DNA of 64,000 nucleotides. Origin: Runella zeae DSM 19591. GTDB taxonomy: Bacteria; Bacteroidota; Bacteroidia; Cytophagales; Spirosomataceae. The DNA lies in contig NZ_KE384037.1 in the NCBI RefSeq assembly GCF_000423565.1, positions 248,001 to 312,000 on the forward strand. Direction: 5' to 3'. The position numbers and the translations under genes were made by a program. Below, piece by piece: positions 8,733-18,384 of the stretch. The number at the start of each line of letters is the position of its first letter. Position 1 is the stretch's first letter. The notes beneath the pieces were generated by a model. That model was not told the origin of the DNA and did no database searches. It worked only from the letters and a program-made list of their open reading frames with translations.

Positions 8733-9767
8733 CTATCCTCCAGAGAACAAATCGCCCGTGCGATGTCTTGGAAGAATGCCCAAATGACGATAGGCTTTTT
8801 CGGTAGCTTCGCGACCCCGAGAAGTACGTTTCAAAAATCCTTCTTGAATCAAAAATGGCTCATACACTTCTTCAATGGTTTCGGCTTCCTCGCCGCAAGC
8901 CGTCGCAATGGTCGAAAGCCCAACGGGACCGCCCTTGAATTTCTCAATGATGGTTGACAAAATTCGGTTGTCCATGTCGTCGAGGCCATTTTGATCTACG
9001 TCGAGCGCTTTAAGGGCAATTTCGGCGATTTCGACCGTGATTCGTCCTCGGCCTTTGACCTGAGCAAAGTCGCGGGTTCGGCGCAGGAGATTGTTGGCAA
9101 TACGAGGGGTACCGCGACTGCGGCGTGCGATTTCGAAAGCACCTTCATCATCGATAGGGGCTCCTAAGATTTGGGCAGAGCGCTTTACGATAGAAGACAA
9201 CAATTCGGCATTGTAGTATTCTAAGCGACAATTGATTCCAAAACGAGCTCTCAAAGGAGAAGTCAATAAGCCAGCGCGAGTAGTAGCGCCTACCAAGGTA
9301 AAAGGATTGAGGCTAATTTGAATACTGCGGGCGTTTGGCCCCGAGTCGAGCATAATATCAATTTTATAATCTTCCATGGCCGAATAAAGGTATTCTTCCA
9401 CCACGGGATTGAGACGGTGAATCTCATCGATAAACAAGACGTCGTTGGGCTGGAGATTGGTCAACAATCCCGCCAAATCACTCGGTTTATCCAAAATAGG
9501 TCCCGAACTCGTTTTGAGAGAAGCCCCTAACTCATTGGCTATGATATTAGAGAGGGTGGTTTTTCCAAGACCTGGAGGCCCGTGCAAAAGCACGTGATCT
9601 AGTGCCTCACCGCGTTGTTTAGCGGCTAATACAAATACTTTTATATTTTCAAGAATTTTGTCTTGCCCTGCAAAATCATCAAAGGACAGAGGCCTGAGGG
9701 CCTTTTCTATCTCTTTTTCGACGGGCGTAAGAGGATCTTTGTTTCCAGTTAAATAGTCTTGGCGCAT
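8733..9767 (-). CDS. ruvB: Holliday junction branch migration DNA helicase RuvB
   Basis: A 344-residue AAA+ motor of the RuvAB complex, full length. Walker A is GPPGLGKT at 63-70, Walker B IDEIH at 113-117, and the sensor/arginine-finger region [18 protein letters not shown] is at 160-177. The C-terminal winged helix has [16 protein letters not shown] and ends [12 protein letters not shown] with the usual PRHR segment. RuvB drives branch migration of Holliday junctions during recombination repair. ruvA and ruvC are not adjacent, as is common in this phylum. Confidence 0.98.
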   Translation of the reverse strand: MRQDYLTGNKDPLTPVEKEIEKALRPLSFDDFAGQDKILENIKVFVLAAKQRGEALDHVLLHGPPGLGKTTLSNIIANELGASLKTSSGPILDKPSDLAGLLTNLQPNDVLFIDEIHRLNPVVEEYLYSAMEDYKIDIMLDSGPNARSIQISLNPFTLVGATTRAGLLTSPLRARFGINCRLEYYNAELLSSIVKRSAQILGAPIDDEGAFEIARRSRGTPRIANNLLRRTRDFAQVKGRGRITVEIAEIALKALDVDQNGLDDMDNRILSTIIEKFKGGPVGLSTIATACGEEAETIEEVYEPFLIQEGFLKRTSRGREATEKAYRHLGILPRHRTGDLFSGG

Positions 9768-9863
9768 TGGGGAAGTTGGCTAATGAATGAGGAAGTCTTA
9801 TTTTCTACAAACTATAATTTTCTTTATTTGAACTCCACATTCTATAGCCAAAGATACTAAAAA

Positions 9864-12800
9864 TCATCGAATCAGCAGCACGGCTCCCCGCTGCGATGTG
9901 CGCGGCCTATCGGGGAAATATTTCGATTTGAAAGACACCACATACGGATAACTCATTGGTGGGTAGGTGGTTCCTCGATAAGTACCGTCCCATTTTTGGT
10001 TGATATCGGTAGTGTGATAAATGACCTCCCCCCAACGATTAAATATTTTCAAATCAAAGTCTGAAAGATGATCTCCATATACATCCAAAAGGTCGTTTTT
10101 ACCGTCACCATTGGGCGAAAAAGCATCTGGCACATACACCCGTGGCTCGCATCTCACTACAACTCTTACGGTATCTATCAACTCACACCCTTGTGGACTA
10201 ATGATACGCACTCGATAAATCCCTACCGTATCGACCGTAACACGGGTAGATGTACCGTCAATAGGTGGAAACCACCGAAATGTAAGATTGGGTGAAGTAG
10301 GACGAATAATAATCGTAGCACTCGTACCATCAATATCACACAGAGCAGCTTCGCGATTGAGTTCATAGGTAGGACGCGGAGCCAACGAAAATCCAAACTC
10401 GTCGCTATCCGTACAACCCGTAATAGCATTTGTGACCGTAAGACGATAGGTACCCGCTCGATTGACGCTAATGCGTGAGGTAGTATCCCCGGTGCTCCAT
10501 TGGTAGCGATTGCCCGGAATCAACGGTAAACTTGGTATAAGTAAAGCCGTGTCTCCAATACATTTGATACGATCGGGTCCTAAACTCAGGAATTTTTCGG
10601 GGATAATTCCAACCGTAATGTCTCTAATCGTAGTATCGCACCCGCCTACGTCGGTAACTTTTACGTTGTATTTGCCGGGCAATAAATTATTCAATAATTG
10701 GGCATTACTTCCAACAGTCGCGCCCAGTGCGTTTGTCCACACATAAGTTGTAGGCGTACCTGCAACTGTATTGAGATTGATAGCTCCTGCATTGGGCAAG
10801 GTACATCGTGCATCCACAATCGTAGGTGCTAGCCGCAAGTTACGCACTGCCCGCAAGTTGAAAGAAGAATCAGTGGCACACACCATAGGGTTTCCTCGCA
10901 ATCGGACTTTATAGGGGCCTTCCCTCAAATTGGCAAGTGTACTCCCACTACCCATGATAGGTGCGTCATTAGCACCAAACCATTCATAGGTATAATTGCC
11001 CGAAGGCGTGACTGTTCCGATCAAAATAACCCCGTCTTGAGTAGTACAACCCGTGGGTGGGGTCAATGTAGCTTGCAAACGAGCCTTAGGCAGCGCTCTC
11101 ACTTGTATGGTATCTTCATTGACGCACGCTTGCGGTGTCCCGGTATTGATAGTTACCTGCACTGAATAGGTTCCAGGTTGAGTTACTGTAATTAGCTGAG
11201 TAGTCTCCCCGGTACTCCATTGAAATTTATTCCAGTTGGTAGGCGTAGGTTTGGCATTAAGTACTACATTTCCACCTCCTACGCAAAGGCTCGTATCAGG
11301 ACCTAACGAATAGGCAGGAGGTCTTCTCATGTTGACTTGCATCCCACCTCGAGAATAGCACTGCTCTTCAGGACCATTGATAGCATAAGCCTCATATCTT
11401 CCTGAGCCACCATTAGGTTGTAAGGTTATCGTTCGGGTTTGGGCAAAAGGTGCTCCATTTCGTAGCCATAAATATTTTTCTGCTTCCACTCCCACATCTA
11501 CCACGAGCCTATTGACGCAGGTATCTATGGGCGAACGAAGATTGATAGGGTCAGGTGTACGGATAATAGTAACACGCTGCGTAATCGTAGTGTCTTTACA
11601 ACGGTTTCGGAGGGTCAAACTCACCGTGTAGGTCCCAGGCTGCTGATACGTATGCTGTACTTGCTGCTGCTGCCCTGTCGTAGGTGCCGAGCCATCTCCA
11701 AAATTCCATGTGTATGTATCTTTGATGGGATCACAGAGAGGTGATGCTTGAAAGTTGGTAGGCTGATTGGAGCAAGTATCCGAATACTCAAACCCAGGTC
11801 CCGAAGAAGGTTCGGTGAAATTTTGTACAAAATTTGGTAAACCTAACTGACTTGTTTTGCCCCCCAAAAATATTCCATTACTTACAAATTGTACTTCATC
11901 TTGCGAATCTTCATCTGGTGCATTAATCACGCCCAAATATTGACTATCTTTTTTGGCTAAATATATACGGCCATCAGAGCCTATTTGCAAGGCACCGTAC
12001 ACTTCCGTGGCCGAGCTGTCTATCAGTATTTTAGAATCGGCAATAAGCGTAGAATCTTCCAAACTTAAATCAAACTGCCAGAGTTTGGAAAGGGTAGTAT
12101 CACTTTCGCTCTTTTGTAAAGATACATACATTTTAGTGCCATCAGGAGAAAATTCCACCCCGTAGGCTTTGGGAGGAGCAGGTCCCAAGTCAAAGGTCTT
12201 GGGGCCAGAAAGCGTCCCCGTCGAATCATTGAAGTCATATATCTCCACCAAATTGCGCGGAGGTCCCGGCACCACTACCGCCAAACGGCGCATACCCGTG
12301 CTATCAGCCGGCGAAAACTTCATATAGCCTTCGGCTTTGTGAGTGGTATCTTGTACAGCACCTAGATTTACAGGGGGCTTTGCTTCAATTCCAGCTTTAG
12401 TAGCATGATAGATTCTAAAAGTATTGCTTTTATAATCATGCGTCACAATCCAATAGGTAGAATCGCGGTCATTACGAACTGATGCAACCCGTTCGGTAGT
12501 GTTGTTGCTTAATGGTACATTTGTCTGCACTACTTCACCTTTACCGCCGTTGCGACGCATATCCACAACACTATAGCTAAACTGCTTCTGCCCGTTGATT
12601 TCGGAAGTAGTAAAGATATAGTAGAGATATTCGCATCCACGGCAAGTAGGCTGAGGCACTATCAAAGCCGATTGGGTAGAGTTGGGGCTTCCTCCTAGCA
12701 AAGTGGTATCCTTGGAAGGCATGAGTGCGCCATTTTTATCATACACCCTTACGCCATCAGTATAAAACAAAAGCTGCCCTTTCGAATTGGCTATGGATGA

Positions 12801-13496
12801 TGACCCTTCGGGAGTTTTGAGCTGACCATTGTCGATTGGAGCAGGATTGCCGCCCGAAAAATCCAGACCTGCATTGTTTCCAAAAAACCATTTTGCTCCT
12901 TCTTGGCTGGTTTGTTCCAAACAAACTTTCACATTGATGCGGTCTTCATAGGAGCAGCCTTCTTCGTTGGTAACTTCTACCGAGTAGCAACCCGAGCTAT
13001 CTACCCGCAAGGTCTGGGTGGTATCACCCTTTGGAAACCACATATATTTGGCTCCTGCTGGCCCGCCCGAAGGATATGGATTCAAAATCAGTTTTCCTAA
13101 GTCTTCCTTACAAATCATGGTATCGCGCCGCCAGTTCTGAAACTGAGGTGGGGGAACACCAATGTTAATGGTTCGGGAGACCGTCTGGGGAATCCCGTTC
13201 ACAATTCTCGTAAGGGTAACAAGCTTAGGCCCTGGCACTTGAAACACGTGTTTGATACTTGGCGTGGAAGCAGTAACAATGCCACTTCCATCCCCAAAAT
13301 CCCAGGTCCATGCGGTAGAAGTAGCGAGAGAATCCGTAAAAGTTACCGAATCACTTTTGCACTCTACATCCGGAATACACAACTTTCCTTTTACATCAAA
13401 AGATTGCGCACTGACCCTCCCTGACATAAGCATCAAAAGTATGCTACTTCCGACTATCCAAAGAAATATTTGCAGCGTTTTTCTCATGGGTTTCAT
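9864..13496 (-). CDS. Giant PKD-domain surface protein with gliding-motility-associated (CHU_C) C-terminus
   Basis: A 1210-residue secreted protein. A signal peptide (about residues 1-31, ending SGRVSAQ) is followed by a PKD domain with WDFGDGSG at about 65-115. A long propeller-like region at about 200-560 has SPDGTKMYVS-type strands and many Asp/Ser turns. A second PKD domain follows (WNFGDGSA, then a VQHTYQQPGTYTVSLTL strand), then several Ig-like repeats with paired Cys and the recurring pattern QWSTGETT / YQWSTGDTT. The last 90 residues start VYVPDAFSPNGDGKNDLL and run to a WGEVIY strand, the CHU_C/type B C-terminal domain that directs type IX secretion and surface attachment. Role likely adhesion or matrix. 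No neighbour suggests a ligand. Confidence 0.88.
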   Translation of the reverse strand: MKPMRKTLQIFLWIVGSSILLMLMSGRVSAQSFDVKGKLCIPDVECKSDSVTFTDSLATSTAWTWDFGDGSGIVTASTPSIKHVFQVPGPKLVTLTRIVNGIPQTVSRTINIGVPPPQFQNWRRDTMICKEDLGKLILNPYPSGGPAGAKYMWFPKGDTTQTLRVDSSGCYSVEVTNEEGCSYEDRINVKVCLEQTSQEGAKWFFGNNAGLDFSGGNPAPIDNGQLKTPEGSSSIANSKGQLLFYTDGVRVYDKNGALMPSKDTTLLGGSPNSTQSALIVPQPTCRGCEYLYYIFTTSEINGQKQFSYSVVDMRRNGGKGEVVQTNVPLSNNTTERVASVRNDRDSTYWIVTHDYKSNTFRIYHATKAGIEAKPPVNLGAVQDTTHKAEGYMKFSPADSTGMRRLAVVVPGPPRNLVEIYDFNDSTGTLSGPKTFDLGPAPPKAYGVEFSPDGTKMYVSLQKSESDTTLSKLWQFDLSLEDSTLIADSKILIDSSATEVYGALQIGSDGRIYLAKKDSQYLGVINAPDEDSQDEVQFVSNGIFLGGKTSQLGLPNFVQNFTEPSSGPGFEYSDTCSNQPTNFQASPLCDPIKDTYTWNFGDGSAPTTGQQQQVQHTYQQPGTYTVSLTLRNRCKDTTITQRVTIIRTPDPINLRSPIDTCVNRLVVDVGVEAEKYLWLRNGAPFAQTRTITLQPNGGSGRYEAYAINGPEEQCYSRGGMQVNMRRPPAYSLGPDTSLCVGGGNVVLNAKPTPTNWNKFQWSTGETTQLITVTQPGTYSVQVTINTGTPQACVNEDTIQVRALPKARLQATLTPPTGCTTQDGVILIGTVTPSGNYTYEWFGANDAPIMGSGSTLANLREGPYKVRLRGNPMVCATDSSFNLRAVRNLRLAPTIVDARCTLPNAGAINLNTVAGTPTTYVWTNALGATVGSNAQLLNNLLPGKYNVKVTDVGGCDTTIRDITVGIIPEKFLSLGPDRIKCIGDTALLIPSLPLIPGNRYQWSTGDTTSRISVNRAGTYRLTVTNAITGCTDSDEFGFSLAPRPTYELNREAALCDIDGTSATIIIRPTSPNLTFRWFPPIDGTSTRVTVDTVGIYRVRIISPQGCELIDTVRVVVRCEPRVYVPDAFSPNGDGKNDLLDVYGDHLSDFDLKIFNRWGEVIYHTTDINQKWDGTYRGTTYPPMSYPYVVSFKSKYFPDRPRTSQRGAVLLIR

Positions 13497-13643
13497 TTGA
13501 CTCCTCTATCACAAATCTCGTGCCTATTCTCAACCTACTTTCTGGTACAGTTGTTTACGCAGTTTTTCATCATAGTGCTGCATTTATAGAAACTTTCTTT
13601 CAAAAACAGGTCAGAAATTAGGTGCTATCTAAAAACGACAAAA

Positions 13644-13678
13644 CCTTACCGAAAATTTTATACAATTTTCAAGTAAGG
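13644..13678 (-). terminator. Terminator of the sugar isomerase-like gene
   Basis: CCTTAC and GTAAGG flank inner arms GAAAATT / AATTTTC, forming a stem-loop 33 bases past the stop at 13711. On the minus strand the stem is followed by TTTTGTCGTTTTT. The stem has small internal bulges but fits an intrinsic terminator. Confidence 0.65.
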
Positions 13679-13710
13679 TAATAATTTCTGCCGAAAAGAG
13701 AGGTATCGGA

Positions 13711-14559
13711 TTAGAGACTTTTCAAATAGACTAAGCTCTGAGGTACTTGCTGCATCGAGCCAAGGTTTTCGTCTTCGATATAATAGTATTTGATAGCGCT
13801 TTTTTTGGCAGCTTTCAAGATTTCTGGATAGTTGATTTGCCCGGTGCCGAGTACTACACAATTTTCGTTGGGTGTGCTCCCTGCCATACTACTTGGCACT
13901 CCTTTTTTGAGGTCTTTGAGGTGAATCAACTTAAACCTTTTGGGATATTTTTTTAGAATAGCCGCAGGGTCTTGACCCGGCAAATGCATCCATACGACGT
14001 CCATTTCATAAAATACCGTTTTAGGGTTGGTATTTTGAACGATATAATCAAAGTAAGTCGCATCCTGATAAGGCGCAAACTCAAAGCCGTGGTTGTGATA
14101 GCAAAAAGTAAGCCCATTGTCTTGGAGTTTTTGGCCAAAACGATTGAAGTCTTCCACCGTTTTCTTTGCCAAATCCAAATCCATCGGCCCTTTGTGAGGT
14201 ACGGAGCCTATTCGCACAAACTCCGCACCTAGGGTTTTGGCATTTTGAACCACGGTCTCTGTCTTGTTGTTGAGGTCATCAAAACTGACCCCAAGGCTTG
14301 TACAACGCATCCCGCGTTCGTCCAATAAAGCACGAAGTTCGGCGGCCGTTTTTCCAAAAAGATTAGAGAATTCGATATTGGTAATACCCATTGCTTTTAC
14401 TTTATCAAGCGTACCGGGCACATCTTTGGCAAAATCGGTACGAAAAGTATAAGAAACCGCCCCTGGTGTATCTTTCAGGAGTTTACCAAACTTTTGGGCA
14501 TGAGCAGCGGGCAAAACACTTATGGCCAACACCGCCACTGAAAACAAGAACTTTTTCAT
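13711..14559 (-). CDS. Exported sugar phosphate isomerase/epimerase-like TIM barrel protein
   Basis: A 282-residue protein with a cleavable signal peptide (MKKFLFSVAVLAISVLPAAHA) and an AP-endonuclease-2/xylose-isomerase-like TIM barrel. Visible family elements are LDKVKAMGITNIEFSNLFGK, FCYHNHGFEF (metal-site region), FYEMDVVWMHLPGQDP, KRFKLIHLKDLKKG and the C-terminal YYYIEDEN. Metal ligands are expected to be the Glu, Asp and His of these segments. Bacteroidota encode many periplasmic members of this family next to Gfo/Idh/MocA enzymes, in agreement with the downstream gene set here. Substrate is probably a sugar or polyol; not determined. The start at 14559 is the only one that places the signal peptide at the N-terminus. 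Confidence 0.82.
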   Translation of the reverse strand: MKKFLFSVAVLAISVLPAAHAQKFGKLLKDTPGAVSYTFRTDFAKDVPGTLDKVKAMGITNIEFSNLFGKTAAELRALLDERGMRCTSLGVSFDDLNNKTETVVQNAKTLGAEFVRIGSVPHKGPMDLDLAKKTVEDFNRFGQKLQDNGLTFCYHNHGFEFAPYQDATYFDYIVQNTNPKTVFYEMDVVWMHLPGQDPAAILKKYPKRFKLIHLKDLKKGVPSSMAGSTPNENCVVLGTGQINYPEILKAAKKSAIKYYYIEDENLGSMQQVPQSLVYLKSL

Positions 14560-14652
14560 TTGAGCGAAAATATAGATTAAACTTATAGACTGAGGCAACC
14601 ACTTAGGAATGTGACAAAAAATTTGTGCATTTTAGAATTAAGGAAACAAAAT

Positions 14653-14715
14653 AGACTTTCTAAGTTTAAGCCCATAAGAGACTCATATTCAACACATTAA
14701 AAACTTAGAAAGTCT
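14653..14715. repeat. 15-base perfect inverted repeat with 33-base loop
   Basis: AGACTTTCTAAGTTT (14653-14667) is perfectly complementary to AAACTTAGAAAGTCT (14701-14715). It lies between the MFS stop (14747) and the isomerase start (14559). It could be a long-loop terminator for the MFS gene, although no T run follows on the minus strand, or an operator for the isomerase gene. Confidence 0.6.
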
Positions 14716-14746
14716 TGGTGCATTTTCAAATTAATCAATCCCCTCT

Positions 14747-15970
14747 TTACTCTTCATAATTCAAGTCTTTGGTGAAAGTTTCTTCCAAGAAATAAAGAGA
14801 GACGAGCGCAATCGCAACCGTAGTAGTACCAATCACCAGAGCACTATTGATAATTCCCAAAGAAGGTCTCAAAAACACAAATACCGACGTAAGAATGATA
14901 GCCGTTCCGCGCACAAAATTGGGTACTGAAGTAGCAACCGTAGCGCGGAGATTGGTACCAAAAAGCTCGGCTGCAATCGTAATAAAAATGGTCCAATAAC
15001 CATTACAAAAACCAAGCAAAGTGCATATCACATAAAAAACCGTTGCGTTTTTGGAAGGGAATAAAAGGTACACTAGCATAAAAGCAAACGAAAGCACAAT
15101 AAAAATACCGATGATTTTTTTACGGCTCCGCAGGTATTGACTCCCAATACCGCTCAAAATATCCCCAAAAACTTGCCCAGTAAAAGCAAGCATGACACAT
15201 TTGCCGGCCAAAATTGGCTCTTCTATACCTATTTCTTTCCCAAATTCGGGCGAAAAGGTCATCAAAATCCCCGTCACAAACCACAATGGAATACCCACCA
15301 AAATCGATAATAAGTATTTTGAGAAACGTTGCCAATTGTTGAACAGCATGAATACATTCCCTTTTTGCACTTTTTGAGATTTCATTTTTTCAAAAAGCCC
15401 TGATTCAAATACGTTCAATCGCAACACAAGGAGCATCAAACCCATGCCACCGCCTACAAAATAAGAAATGCGCCAATCGAACCAATCTGCCACAAAATTG
15501 GCGGCAATTGCCCCAAAAAGCCCCATAGTAGCTACTACGGTGGTGCCATATCCTCTGATTTCTTTGGGCAATACTTCCGACACTAGTGTAATACCCGCCC
15601 CTAGCTCTCCTGCCAAACCAATGCCCGCGATAAACCGTAAAAAAGCGTATTGGTTTACAGAAGTCACGAAGCCGTTGGCGATATTGGCCAAAGAATACAT
15701 GATAATCGACCCAAACAAAATAGACAATCGCCCTTTTTTATCCCCCAAAATCCCCCAGAAAACCCCGCCTATCAACAACCCCGCTAACTGTGTATTGAGC
15801 AAAAACACACCCTCGGGTAGTAGTTGGTCGGGTGCTACGCCTAGGTCTTTGAGGCTTGTAACGCGCACTACACTAAACAAAAACAAATCGTACATATCCA
15901 CTAGATAGCCTAATGCCGCTACCAAAACAGGAACTTGAAAAAGATGTTGTAAGGTGGATTTTTGAGACAT
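14747..15970 (-). CDS. MFS transporter (sugar/metabolite carrier family)
   Basis: A 407-residue inner-membrane carrier with 12 predicted membrane helices in two halves. Loop 2-3 holds GILGDKKGRLSILFGS, the MFS motif A (GxxxDrxGRr), and helix 5 has RFIAGIGLAGELGAGITLVSEVLP, typical of the sugar porter/aromatic acid-type families. A central basic loop (SGLFEKMKSQKVQKG) separates the halves. It lies between the isomerase-like gene and the Gfo/Idh/MocA gene on the same strand and so may import the sugar-like substrate of these enzymes into the cytoplasm. The specific solute is unknown. Confidence 0.85.
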   Translation of the reverse strand: MSQKSTLQHLFQVPVLVAALGYLVDMYDLFLFSVVRVTSLKDLGVAPDQLLPEGVFLLNTQLAGLLIGGVFWGILGDKKGRLSILFGSIIMYSLANIANGFVTSVNQYAFLRFIAGIGLAGELGAGITLVSEVLPKEIRGYGTTVVATMGLFGAIAANFVADWFDWRISYFVGGGMGLMLLVLRLNVFESGLFEKMKSQKVQKGNVFMLFNNWQRFSKYLLSILVGIPLWFVTGILMTFSPEFGKEIGIEEPILAGKCVMLAFTGQVFGDILSGIGSQYLRSRKKIIGIFIVLSFAFMLVYLLFPSKNATVFYVICTLLGFCNGYWTIFITIAAELFGTNLRATVATSVPNFVRGTAIILTSVFVFLRPSLGIINSALVIGTTTVAIALVSLYFLEETFTKDLNYEE

Positions 15971-16041
15971 ATATTTTTTTTATTTAACCACGGTGTAAAA
16001 GAGCGGCACAAAGCCACTCCTTATTGCTTATAATGGGATAT

Positions 16042-17358
16042 TTAAACTTTGTCAGGAACTACGTAAGGAGCGCGGTATTTGCGGGTAAGCATTGCATTGG
16101 CTTCTTTATCACCGACAAATTTCTCGGTAATAGGGTCAAATTTGAGTTTGCGATCCAAACGATAGGCGATATTTCCTAGATGCGCCAGCGAAGCCGACAA
16201 ATGCGCCGTCTCGACCGGGCCATTGAGCAATGCCTTGTTTTTGGCACGTACCGCATCCACAAAGTTTTTGTAGTGATCTCCTCCTTCTTTACGAGCGGGC
16301 CCCGGCTCACGATTTTTTCCTAAGAAGGTTTTGTAGTCATTGTATCCATTGATAACCATGTAGCCTTTGTCGCCATAAAACAAGTTACCTACTTCTATGC
16401 CGTCTTCTTTGTTGGTCATCCAAGGTCTTACTTCTACCTCTATTACCTTTTTTTGTTTGGGATAAATATAGGTTGACGTGAGTGTTTCGGGAGTCTCTTT
16501 GCAATCATTCCACAAAAACTTCCCTCCCGCCGAGGTGATTTCTTCGGGAAGCCCCACATTCAACCCCCACATAGCCAGGTCGGTTTCGTGAATACCTTGG
16601 TTGCCAATGTCGCCATTGCCATACTCCCAAAACCAATGCCAATTGTAATGTACATAGTTTTTAGAAAAAGGACGAACTTGAGCCGGCCCCTGCCACAAGT
16701 CCCAGTTGAGTCCCTCAGGTACGGGCGAAGTGCCTTCGTTTCCGATATCGGGGCGCCATTTGTAAATCAAAGCACGTGCCATGTATACATTGCCGATAAG
16801 TCCTTCACGCAGGTGTTTGATAGCCTCTTGCATCGCTACTGAGCTACGCAACTGCACACCGTGCTGCACGATACGGTTGTATTTGGTCGCCGCTTCTACC
16901 AATTTACGGCCTTCGTATATATTATGACAGGCGGGTTTTTCGACGTATACATCTTTGCCTGCCTGACATGCCCAAATAGCCGCCAAAGCGTGCCAGTGAT
17001 TGGGCGTAGCAATGCTCACCGCATCGATGCTTTTATCTTCATATACCTTCCTGAGGTCTTGTTCGGTTTTTACTTTTCGGTTGTAAGTTTTCTCAAATTC
17101 AGCGGCCCGCGCTTGCAATACCACATTATCGACGTCGCAAAGTGTAGCAACTTCTACATTTTCCAAACTCGAGAAACCCGATATATGATTTTTACCGCGT
17201 CCATTGATGCCAATCACGGCCACGCGCAAGCGGTCGTTAGCGCCGAAGGCCCTTGAGGGGATAATCGTAGGGATTCCTACGGCCGTAGTTGCTACGGTAG
17301 CCGTTCCCACCGTGGCAGTTTTGAGAAACTCACGGCGCGAAAAAGAATTTTGTTTCAT
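16042..17358 (-). CDS. Tat-exported Gfo/Idh/MocA-family oxidoreductase
   Basis: A 438-residue protein. The N-terminus FSRREFLKTATVG is a twin-arginine signal (Arg8-Arg9), so it is exported folded with cofactor. The Rossmann domain starts VAVIGINGRGKNHISGF and has ATPNHWHALAAIWACQAGKDVYVEKP, the conserved EKP motif of the family. The substrate domain contains WHWFWEYGNGDIGNQGIHETDLAMW, with His residues typical of exported Bacteroidota members, and a C-terminal DHYKNFVDAVRAKNKALLNG. Family enzymes oxidise or reduce sugars with tightly bound NAD(P). With the neighbouring carrier and TIM barrel protein it suggests a sugar or inositol-type pathway; the substrate is not known. Confidence 0.88.
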   Translation of the reverse strand: MKQNSFSRREFLKTATVGTATVATTAVGIPTIIPSRAFGANDRLRVAVIGINGRGKNHISGFSSLENVEVATLCDVDNVVLQARAAEFEKTYNRKVKTEQDLRKVYEDKSIDAVSIATPNHWHALAAIWACQAGKDVYVEKPACHNIYEGRKLVEAATKYNRIVQHGVQLRSSVAMQEAIKHLREGLIGNVYMARALIYKWRPDIGNEGTSPVPEGLNWDLWQGPAQVRPFSKNYVHYNWHWFWEYGNGDIGNQGIHETDLAMWGLNVGLPEEITSAGGKFLWNDCKETPETLTSTYIYPKQKKVIEVEVRPWMTNKEDGIEVGNLFYGDKGYMVINGYNDYKTFLGKNREPGPARKEGGDHYKNFVDAVRAKNKALLNGPVETAHLSASLAHLGNIAYRLDRKLKFDPITEKFVGDKEANAMLTRKYRAPYVVPDKV

Positions 17359-17499
17359 GAGGCAAGAGGTTTTTAGATATTTTCTTAGGAATAGTGTTGT
17401 ATTTCTATCATACTGCCGTACTAAAGCCTATACAAGGGCGTTGTTATACTTTATCCTAAAGCACTTTCTTATCGTCCAACTACTATAACTTTTAAGCAA

Positions 17500-18306
17500 A
17501 TGAGGGTTAAAATCTTACTTCCAATGAGTATCATACTCCTTGGACTTGGGAGCTGCAAAAGAATTGAGACAGAAAATACTCCCACACCTACAGCTCCTAC
17601 CCTAGCACAGCAGGCCAAAGAATATGCAGATGCTCATCCTGCTATTCAACCTCCAGCATTAGTAAATTATCAACCAACTTCAGTAAAGGTGAGCATAGGT
17701 AGCTTTTCGGTAGGTACGTACAACTTTCAATACGATTCTCAGAAACGTTTAGTAGATATATCTCATGACAAAAACAGCGTTTTTAATACTTATTTGGAGC
17801 CCACCAACTCAAAAGCAACTAGTAAATGGAATACCCGAGAAATAAACTATCGGCTCAATCCTCAAGGGCTCGCTCAAAGCTCCGAAGGGATGTTTATGAA
17901 CGGGAAAGAGGCTGCGGTGGAATATTTTTATAAAAATGGATATTTGGTCAGTAGTGCTGACAAAAATTATCTTTCAAAACTCACTTACAAAACCAACGGA
18001 GACTTGCAAGAATGGAATGGTCTATCACACCTAGGTGAGACCATACGAGCCTCATACACCTATACTACCTTTCCCAATACAATTCAACAAGAGATTAATT
18101 ATTGGGCTGCCCCGCACTTCGCATTAAGGGGTGATTTTTTAGGGAAATATAGCTCCCACTTGGTGGAAAAAGTCACGTTCCAAAATGCCGCTCTTAACAA
18201 TATCACGCTTGATTTTTCTTACTCTTTTGATTCACAAAATAGAGTTACAAAAGTTGTTATCAAACGTAGTTTAGGCGACGAGGCCATTTATGAGTACAAT
18301 TATTAA
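17500..18306 (+). CDS. Hypothetical lipoprotein with YD-like repeats
   Basis: A 268-residue lipoprotein with signal peptide and lipobox LGSC (lipidated Cys19), then a Pro/Thr-rich spacer (TENTPTPTAPT). The body has repeated aromatic beta-strand units such as FQYDSQKRLVDISHDKN and FSYSFDSQNRVTKVVIKR, a pattern seen in RHS/YD-like and DUF4595-type periplasmic proteins of Bacteroidota. I do not recognise a specific family. It is followed by a strong hairpin and then by the histidine kinase gene. It probably faces the periplasm or the cell surface; no function is proposed. Confidence 0.7.
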   Translation: MRVKILLPMSIILLGLGSCKRIETENTPTPTAPTLAQQAKEYADAHPAIQPPALVNYQPTSVKVSIGSFSVGTYNFQYDSQKRLVDISHDKNSVFNTYLEPTNSKATSKWNTREINYRLNPQGLAQSSEGMFMNGKEAAVEYFYKNGYLVSSADKNYLSKLTYKTNGDLQEWNGLSHLGETIRASYTYTTFPNTIQQEINYWAAPHFALRGDFLGKYSSHLVEKVTFQNAALNNITLDFSYSFDSQNRVTKVVIKRSLGDEAIYEYNY

Positions 18307-18331
18307 GAAAAACATTGTTTGAATTAAGTTT

Positions 18332-18384
18332 AAAAGTGCCGAATTTTAAGCATCGTTTCGACGGCATTAAAATTCGGCACTTTT
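18332..18384 (+). terminator. 16-bp inverted repeat, terminator-like, overlapping the kinase start codon
   Basis: AAAAGTGCCGAATTTT (18332-18347) and AAAATTCGGCACTTTT (18369-18384) pair perfectly over 16 bases with a 21-base loop. It begins 26 bases after the lipoprotein stop and ends in TTTT, the last two bases of which are the first two of the TTG start of the next gene. It may terminate lipoprotein mRNA, control kinase translation, or both. Confidence 0.7.

Noticed and set aside
15468-15908. 146-codon plus-strand open frame inside the MFS gene
   Set aside because: Antisense shadow; Pro/Ser-rich composition is that of a reverse-read membrane protein gene.
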